A DNA stretch of 51,569 nucleotides, taken from Brevibacterium iodinum ATCC 49514. Lineage in GTDB: Bacteria > Actinomycetota > Actinomycetes > Actinomycetales > Brevibacteriaceae. The translations under genes and the position numbers were made by a program. The stretch spans positions 1 to 51,569 of the forward strand of contig NZ_FXYX01000024.1 in the NCBI RefSeq assembly GCF_900169265.1, given 5' to 3'. The notes under the pieces are model-generated. The model made no database searches. It had not been told where the DNA came from and was given only the letters and a program-made list of their open reading frames with translations. The stretch's first letter is position 1. Each line of letters starts with the position of its first letter. Shown piece after piece: positions 46,299 through 51,569 of the stretch.

Positions 46299-47840
46299 TC
46301 ATCCGAGGCTGCGGGTCAGCTGAGTCCACAGCTCCTGGTCGAAGCGCCGCCTGCCGAGCAGACCGGCCATATGCCTCACCGCATTGTCGACCTTGCCGCG
46401 CCAGACCTCGATCGCCGTCTTCGCGTCTGCCCGGCTCAGCGCGCTGAACATGGCACGGTCGTCGCTGACGATGCGGTCGCTGGCCGGAGAATAGTCGAGC
46501 TGCAGGATAGAGATGAACAGACGCAGCCGCAGAGTCAGGGCCTCGAAGGCACGCGCCGATTCCCGCAGTCCCGATGCCCGGGCCAGCTCCTGCTGGAAAT
46601 GGAGGTCGGCGTCCTCGACGTCGATTCCGCTGCGTGTCGGCGCCGAGGCTTCGACCTGCCGCAGAGCAAGCTGCACCGGCACCAGGTAGCGCTGCGGACG
46701 CAGGGCCAAGGACCGGAGCACGACCTCACCGATGGCCATGCGCGCGGCGTAGAGGTCGAGCACGTCGACCGTCGTGATCAAGGGGATCCGTGCACCGCCG
46801 CGAGAGCCGTCGAGGACCTTGTCATCGACCATCCGTCGCAGCGCCGCGTCGACCGAGGCCCTGGGCACCTGCATGCGACGCGACAGCAGGCGCGGATTGA
46901 TCCGATCGCCGGGTTCGTATCCGGAATCGATGATCTCCTCACGCAGTGCGATCGCCAGGTGTTCGGTGATCGATCGCGTCTCCTTCGGCAGCCACGACGA
47001 TATCTCCATTGAGTCAGAAGTCATGGAACTTCTCTGTGGGTCGTACGGGGCCGATTCCCGCCACAGCACTCCTTCGAGTCCGTGCCGGACGCGGTCGGCC
47101 AGCAGATCGAGCAGGGACCCGGGAATGTCCTGACACTCGCCGAGGCGGCTCTTGAGTGCGCCGACGAAATCGTCGAAATCCGCGCACACCGTTGCCCGGG
47201 CTCCCGGCCCGTCGGAGAGGTCGTCAGGGACCTCGCCGAGGGGGTCGAAGACGAGGAAGTCACCGTCACCGTCCAGCAGGCCGAGCAGTTCGGAAGTGGG
47301 TACCTGCCGATGTTCGCTGTCGAAGCGCTGTGCCCAGCGCCCGACTCCCGCAATCCGCAGGGCCGCGGTGATTCCGGCGATGCGTCGTTGGACCCGCCGA
47401 GGCGGCACGATCGTCGCGGACTCGTCACGGCTACCTGCCCCACCTGCATCGATTCTGCGGATTCCTATGATGACGAGCGGGAATCCGCTGGCTGCGAGGA
47501 TGAGTTCGGAACCTCCGGCCACCTCGGTGACGGGGATGGTCAGCCCGCGGACAGAACGCGAGACGATACTCTGGCTCAACCCCGTCGCTTCGGCGAGCGC
47601 CCGGGTCGAATAGTCCCGCCCGGAGATCCTCGCGCCCGCGGTCGCCACGAGCGCTTCGACGACTCGGTCGGCGGTCTCCTGGATCGGCGGACGGCCGCTG
47701 CGGGGACGATCCTCAAGATCGGATCGGCTTGCCCAGCGACGCAGGGTCGACGGTGATGCGCCCGTGAGCGCGGCCACCTCGGCGAGGGTCGACGTCGACA
47801 GCCGGGCCACGGCGTCGCGGCGGAACTGCGGGGAATACAT
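46299..47840 (-). CDS. Multi-domain regulator: transposase-like HTH region fused to GntR/FCD
   Basis: 513 residues, about twice the normal GntR size. Residues 5-40 form a transposase-like HTH (FRRDAVARLSTSTLAEVAAL, GASPSTLRRW), 76-100 a second HTH (TRALAEATGLSQSIVSRSVR). A middle alpha/beta region follows (ELILAASGFPLVIIGIRRID ... LRIAGVGRWAQRFD ... FLVFDPLG). Residues about 283-350 are a GntR winged helix (IALREEIIDSGYEPGDRINP, RLLSRRMQVPRASVDAALRR), and the rest an FCD-like helical domain (ARMAIGEVVLRSLALRPQRY). No ribosome site precedes the ATG, so translation may be leaderless. Divergent from putA, so a proline-catabolism regulator is likely. It could have arisen by fusion of two regulator genes. 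Confidence 0.78.
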   Translation of the reverse strand: MYSPQFRRDAVARLSTSTLAEVAALTGASPSTLRRWASRSDLEDRPRSGRPPIQETADRVVEALVATAGARISGRDYSTRALAEATGLSQSIVSRSVRGLTIPVTEVAGGSELILAASGFPLVIIGIRRIDAGGAGSRDESATIVPPRRVQRRIAGITAALRIAGVGRWAQRFDSEHRQVPTSELLGLLDGDGDFLVFDPLGEVPDDLSDGPGARATVCADFDDFVGALKSRLGECQDIPGSLLDLLADRVRHGLEGVLWRESAPYDPQRSSMTSDSMEISSWLPKETRSITEHLAIALREEIIDSGYEPGDRINPRLLSRRMQVPRASVDAALRRMVDDKVLDGSRGGARIPLITTVDVLDLYAARMAIGEVVLRSLALRPQRYLVPVQLALRQVEASAPTRSGIDVEDADLHFQQELARASGLRESARAFEALTLRLRLFISILQLDYSPASDRIVSDDRAMFSALSRADAKTAIEVWRGKVDNAVRHMAGLLGRRRFDQELWTQLTRSLG

Positions 47841-47893
47841 CTCCCCATCTTAGGACTTCTGACTCAAACATTCCTATGCACGCGCGGCACCTC

Positions 47894-47922
47894 TTCACCC
47901 CTTCCGTACGGCGGCGCATACT
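47894..47922 (+). promoter_or_regulatory. Putative putA promoter
   Basis: TTCACC and CATACT are separated by 17 bases, 73 bases before the putA start. The rest of the 118-154-base divergent region shows no clear palindrome. Confidence 0.4.
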
Positions 47923-47994
47923 GATCTCACACCCAGACTCCACGGTCAGCGCCGATACGTGAGAGCACAGAATCCGAGCACCGAAGGAGCACAG

Positions 47995-50900
47995 TTGCTG
48001 CACACCGAAACCGACCTCGCCACGCTCACTGCCCAGTCGATCGACACCGTCCGCCGATGGCTGCGAGTGTCGACGTCGATGACCACGGCGAAGAACCCCG
48101 CGGCCGAACGCCTCTCCGCCGTCCTCTCCGACGACAACGGCCTCGACTTCACCGTCGGGTTCGTCGACCGGGTCGTGCGCACTGACGATGTCCACGCCGC
48201 CGCCGACGCCTTGACCGAGGTCGGCAAGCTGGCACCCGAGACGATGTCGTACCTCGACCGTGCACAGATCAAGGCCGGTGCCGCACTGGGCAAGATCGCC
48301 CCGCAGGTCGTCGTGCCCGCCGCCCGCACTCGTCTGCGTCAGATGGTCGGGCATATGGTCGTCGACGCCCGGGACAAGCAGTTCGGCAAGACCGTCGCCG
48401 CGCTCACCGCCGACGGTCACCGGCTCAACATCAACCTCCTCGGCGAGGCCGTGCTCGGTGACGGCGAAGCCGACAACCACCTGGAGCAGACCCACCGGCT
48501 GCTCGCCCGCGACGATGTCGACTATGTGTCGGTGAAGGTCTCCTCCGTGGCCTCGCAGATCTCGATGTGGGCCTTCGACGAGACCGTCGACTACGTCGTC
48601 GACCGCCTCCGTCCGCTCTACCAGCAGGCCGCGAAAGCCCCGACCGGTGCGAAGTTCGTCAACCTCGATATGGAGGAGTACCAGGACCTCGAACTGACGA
48701 TCGCGGTATTCACGCGCCTGCTCTCCGAACCGGAGTTCAAGGATCTCGAGGCCGGAATCGTCATCCAGGCCTACCAGCCCGATGCGCTCGGCGCGGTGCA
48801 GCGGCTGAGCGAATTCGCTTCCCGCCGTGTCGAGAACGGCGGGGTCGGGATCAAGGTCCGCCTCGTCAAGGGCGCGAACCTCGCGATGGAGACGGTGCAT
48901 GCCGAGATCGCGGGTTGGCCTGCCACGACGTGCGATTCGAAGCAGTCCACGGATGCGAACTACAAGCGGGTCCTGCACTGGCTGTTCACCCCGGAGCGGA
49001 TGAAGGGCCTGCGCATCGGTGTGGCCGGCCACAACCTCTTCGACATCGCCTTCGCCCACCACCTCTCCGTCGAACGCTCGGTGACCGATCGTGTCGAGTT
49101 CGAGATGCTCCAGGGCATGGCCAGCGAGCAGGCCGCCGCCGTGACCGAGGACGTCGGAGACCTCCTCCTCTACGTTCCGGCCGTGCATCCGAACGAGTTC
49201 GACGTCGCGATCTCCTACCTCGTGCGCAGGCTTGAAGAGAACTCTGCGTCCGAGAACTTCATGTCCGGAATCTTCGACCTCGCCAACGGCAACGACGTGT
49301 TCAAGCGCGAAGCCGACCGGTTCACCGCGTCGGTCAACCAGCTCGAATCGATCCTCGACACCGAAGGCGAGACCGCACCGGCCCCGAACCGCCACCAGAA
49401 CCGGTCAACCGAAACACTCGGCGAGACCGTGGTGCCGACCCAGTTCTTCAATGAACCCGACACCGACCCGTCCCTGCCGGCCAACCAGGAGTGGGTGCGC
49501 AGCATCATCGCCGAGGCGACCGCCCCCGGCTACCTCGACGACCGCCCGAACGCGCCCAAGGTCGAATCCACGGATGAACTCGATGAGATGATTGCCCGCG
49601 GTCGCGCCGCGGCCGCCGACTGGCGGGCCCTCGGTGCCGCCGGTCGCGCCGAGATCCTCCACCGCGCCGCGGACATCTTCGCTGCCCGTCGCGGCGAGTT
49701 CATCGCCGTCGAGGCCGCCGAGGTCGGCAAGATGCCGTCGCAGTCCGATCCCGAGGTGTCCGAGGCCATCGACTTCATCCGCTACTACGCGCTGAACTCA
49801 CTCGAGCTCGAGAGCCTCGAGGGTGCGGAGTTCACTCCCGATGAGATGGTCGTCATCACTCCTCCATGGAACTTCCCCGTGGCGATCCCCACCGGCGGCA
49901 CCGTGGCGGCGCTGGCGGCCGGATCCGCTGTCATCCATAAGCCGTCGAAGCCGACCCCGCATTGTTCGGCGCTCATCATCGACTGCCTGTGGCAGGCCGG
50001 AGTGCCCAAGGACGTGCTGCAGCTGTGCGCACCGGTCGAGCGGGAGCTCGGCCAGCATCTCGTCTCGCATCCCGATGTCGACCGGGTCATCCTCACGGGT
50101 GCCTCGGAGACCGCGGCGATGTTCAAGTCCTTCCGTCCCGAACTCCACGTCAATGCGGAGACCTCGGGCAAGAACGCCCTGGTCATCACCCCTGCGGCGG
50201 ACCGAGATCTCGCCATGGCCGACCTCGTGTACTCGGCCTTCGGACATGCCGGGCAAAAGTGTTCGGCCGCCTCGTTGGGGATCATGGTCGGATCGACCTA
50301 CGGTTCCGAGCGCTACCGTCGCCAGCTCGTCGATGCCGCCTCGTCGATGGTCGTCGATTGGCCGTCGAACCTCGCATCGACCATGGGCCCGCTGACCGAG
50401 GACCCGTCGGACAAGCTGCGTCGGGCACTGACGTCGCTCGAACCCGGCGAATCCTGGCTGCTCGAGCCCAAGCAGCTCGACGATACCGGGCGCCTGTGGA
50501 GCCCGGGAATCAAGGACGGAGTCAAGCCCGGTTCCTTCTTCCACCTCACCGAGGTCTTCGGTCCGGTGCTCGGTCTCATGCATGCCAAGGATCTCGATGA
50601 GGCCATCGAGTTCCAGAACGCCGTGGACTTCGGCCTCACCGGCGGCATCCATTCCCTCGACCCCGAGGAGGTAGCCACCTGGCTCGACCGCGTCGAGGTC
50701 GGCAACGCCTACGTCAACCGCGGCATCACCGGAGCGATCGTGCGCCGGCAGTCCTTCGGCGGGTGGAAGCAATCCTCGGTGGGCTTGGGTTCGAAGGCGG
50801 GCGGCCCGAACTACCTTATGCTCTTCGGCCACTTCACCGACACGGGCAACCAGGATCTCGAGGCGGCGAAGGCCGATGACAAGCGCTGGTACGAGGCCGA

Positions 50901-51402
50901 ATTCGGTGCCGCGAAGGACCACACGGGACTGCGCGCGGAGGCGAACATCTTCCGCTACCGTCCTCGCCCGGTCACCTTGCGTGTCACTGCCGAGGCGAGC
51001 CTGTTCGATCTCGAACGCTCCCTCCATGCCGCCGCCACGGTGCGGTCGACGGTGCAGCTGTCCGTCGCCGAGGATGTGCCCGCCGAGGTGAAGATCGCCG
51101 TGACGAACGCCGGTGTCCCGGCCCGCACGGAGTCGCCGGATCTGTTCGCCGAGATGGTCGGCCAGGGCCGGTATGACGATACGGTGGGTGCCCGCATCCG
51201 TGTCCTCGGTCGGTTCGAGGACGAGCTGCTGGCCGCGGCCGCGCCTCGCCCGGAGGTCGCGATCATCGATGAGCCGGTGACCACCTCGGGTCGGGTGGAG
51301 CTGCGGTACTACGTGCAGGAGCAGGCGGTGTCGATGACTCTGCACCGCTTCGGCAACCCGAGCCGTGACTTCCACAAGCTCGCCGCCACCCTCACCTCCT
51401 AA
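47995..51402 (+). CDS. putA: Bifunctional proline dehydrogenase / L-glutamate-gamma-semialdehyde dehydrogenase
   Basis: Oxidises proline to glutamate in two steps. I choose the TTG with GGAG five bases upstream (1135 residues); the frame also has a GTG 12 codons earlier. The FAD-dependent PRODH domain covers about 60-440 (DYVSVKVSSVASQISMWAFD, KVRLVKGANLAMETVHAEIA, QGMASEQAAAV). The ALDH domain is about 500-960 (VITPPWNFPVAIPTGGTVAA, NAETSGKNALV, catalytic C756 in HAGQKCSAASLG, EVFGPVLGLM). About 170 further residues form a C-terminal extension. No N-terminal ribbon-helix-helix is present, so it is not self-regulating; the divergent fusion regulator probably serves. The length matches the fused PutA of corynebacteria as I recall it. 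Confidence 0.95.
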   Translation: MLHTETDLATLTAQSIDTVRRWLRVSTSMTTAKNPAAERLSAVLSDDNGLDFTVGFVDRVVRTDDVHAAADALTEVGKLAPETMSYLDRAQIKAGAALGKIAPQVVVPAARTRLRQMVGHMVVDARDKQFGKTVAALTADGHRLNINLLGEAVLGDGEADNHLEQTHRLLARDDVDYVSVKVSSVASQISMWAFDETVDYVVDRLRPLYQQAAKAPTGAKFVNLDMEEYQDLELTIAVFTRLLSEPEFKDLEAGIVIQAYQPDALGAVQRLSEFASRRVENGGVGIKVRLVKGANLAMETVHAEIAGWPATTCDSKQSTDANYKRVLHWLFTPERMKGLRIGVAGHNLFDIAFAHHLSVERSVTDRVEFEMLQGMASEQAAAVTEDVGDLLLYVPAVHPNEFDVAISYLVRRLEENSASENFMSGIFDLANGNDVFKREADRFTASVNQLESILDTEGETAPAPNRHQNRSTETLGETVVPTQFFNEPDTDPSLPANQEWVRSIIAEATAPGYLDDRPNAPKVESTDELDEMIARGRAAAADWRALGAAGRAEILHRAADIFAARRGEFIAVEAAEVGKMPSQSDPEVSEAIDFIRYYALNSLELESLEGAEFTPDEMVVITPPWNFPVAIPTGGTVAALAAGSAVIHKPSKPTPHCSALIIDCLWQAGVPKDVLQLCAPVERELGQHLVSHPDVDRVILTGASETAAMFKSFRPELHVNAETSGKNALVITPAADRDLAMADLVYSAFGHAGQKCSAASLGIMVGSTYGSERYRRQLVDAASSMVVDWPSNLASTMGPLTEDPSDKLRRALTSLEPGESWLLEPKQLDDTGRLWSPGIKDGVKPGSFFHLTEVFGPVLGLMHAKDLDEAIEFQNAVDFGLTGGIHSLDPEEVATWLDRVEVGNAYVNRGITGAIVRRQSFGGWKQSSVGLGSKAGGPNYLMLFGHFTDTGNQDLEAAKADDKRWYEAEFGAAKDHTGLRAEANIFRYRPRPVTLRVTAEASLFDLERSLHAAATVRSTVQLSVAEDVPAEVKIAVTNAGVPARTESPDLFAEMVGQGRYDDTVGARIRVLGRFEDELLAAAAPRPEVAIIDEPVTTSGRVELRYYVQEQAVSMTLHRFGNPSRDFHKLAATLTS

Positions 51403-51450
51403 TTGCTACCTGACGGCGGCCCAGCAACCTTGCGCCAGGTTGCTGGGCCG
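51400..51450. repeat. Stop-codon-linked palindromic repeat, copy C (shortened)
   Basis: Begins TAATTGCTACCTGACGGCGG with the TAA being the putA stop. The inner hairpin GGCCCAGCAACCT-TGCGCC-AGGTTGCTGGGCC is a perfect 13-bp stem (51418-51430 and 51437-51449). The outer right arm (CCGTCAGGTAGCAATT) is missing, so this copy is a truncated or variant form. Confidence 0.85.
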
Positions 51451-51465
51451 ATCCTTCTATGTCTG

Positions 51466-51569
51466 TCAAGCCGACGTGGGAATTGTTTCTAGCCCGTTGA
51501 GAACCTTGAAAACTCGACGCGCGAGATACCATTTGAGCTTGCGCTTGAGCTCCCTCTTCGACTTCTTCG
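51466..51569 (-). pseudogene. Putative IS110-type transposase C-terminal end (partial at window edge)
   Basis: A minus-strand frame runs in from the right edge and gives 33 residues, KRELKRKLKWYLARRVFKVL then NGLETIPTSA and a stop. A basic KRxLKRYxARxxF(K/R)xL tail is common at the end of IS110-family transposases. Whether the gene is intact lies beyond the window. It is close behind putA. Confidence 0.45.

Overview
The window is high-GC DNA with short intergenic gaps, GTG/TTG starts and strong GGAGG-type ribosome sites, as in a Gram-positive actinobacterium. Marker content (DUF222/HNH protein, tadA with its actinobacterial companion gene, MarP-type protease, LPxTG protein, AceE-type pyruvate dehydrogenase, fused PutA) agrees. 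The ring-cleavage dioxygenase looks very like the well-studied homoprotocatechuate 2,3-dioxygenase of Brevibacterium fuscum, recalled from memory, so the best guess is a Brevibacterium species. No database search was possible.

Regions. (1) 1-590: scraps of three insertion sequences (IS3 OrfB end, IS3 OrfA start, IS30 end). (2) 629-23458: a large purine-catabolism supercluster. It holds a permease (23458-21998), xanthine dehydrogenase (xdhA, xdhB, xdhC), guanine deaminase, urate oxidase, hydroxyisourate hydrolase, OHCU decarboxylase, allantoinase and ureidoglycine aminohydrolase. The glyoxylate branch follows: gcl, hyi, glxR and glycerate kinase. An IclR-family regulator, a peroxiredoxin, a DUF6986 aldolase-like protein and a complete pyruvate dehydrogenase E1 are embedded in it. 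Read together, the genes take guanine/xanthine through urate, allantoin and glyoxylate to 2-phosphoglycerate, and via E1 towards acetyl-CoA. Allantoate amidohydrolase and an enzyme splitting ureidoglycolate are not in the window. A GGAA-N6-TTCC box recurs upstream of four transcription units and is a candidate operator for the IclR regulator.

(3) 23709-32984: tRNA-Ser(CGA), tadA and its companion, upp, an orphan winged-helix protein with a possible upstream leader ORF, a membrane-anchored endonuclease/exonuclease/phosphatase protein, a MarP-like serine protease, a PrsW-like intramembrane protease and an LPxTG surface protein. (4) 33045-41664: a homoprotocatechuate meta-cleavage operon (hpaG-rraA fusion, GntR regulator, hpaE, hpaD, hpaH, hpaI) with tightly overlapping genes, divergent from a flavin aromatic hydroxylase across a region carrying a repeated 12-mer. 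(5) 41684-43932: four copies of one membrane module spread over two overlapping genes, the last copy broken by a frameshift. (6) 43954-51402: a DUF222/HNH protein, uridine kinase, an unusual multi-HTH/GntR fusion regulator, and divergent putA. (7) The end carries a putative IS110-type transposase tail.

A roughly 64-bp palindromic element occurs three times (10537, 15808, 51400); each copy begins inside the stop codon of a neighbouring gene. The decamer CGCCTCGGCG (either strand) is also strikingly frequent through the window.
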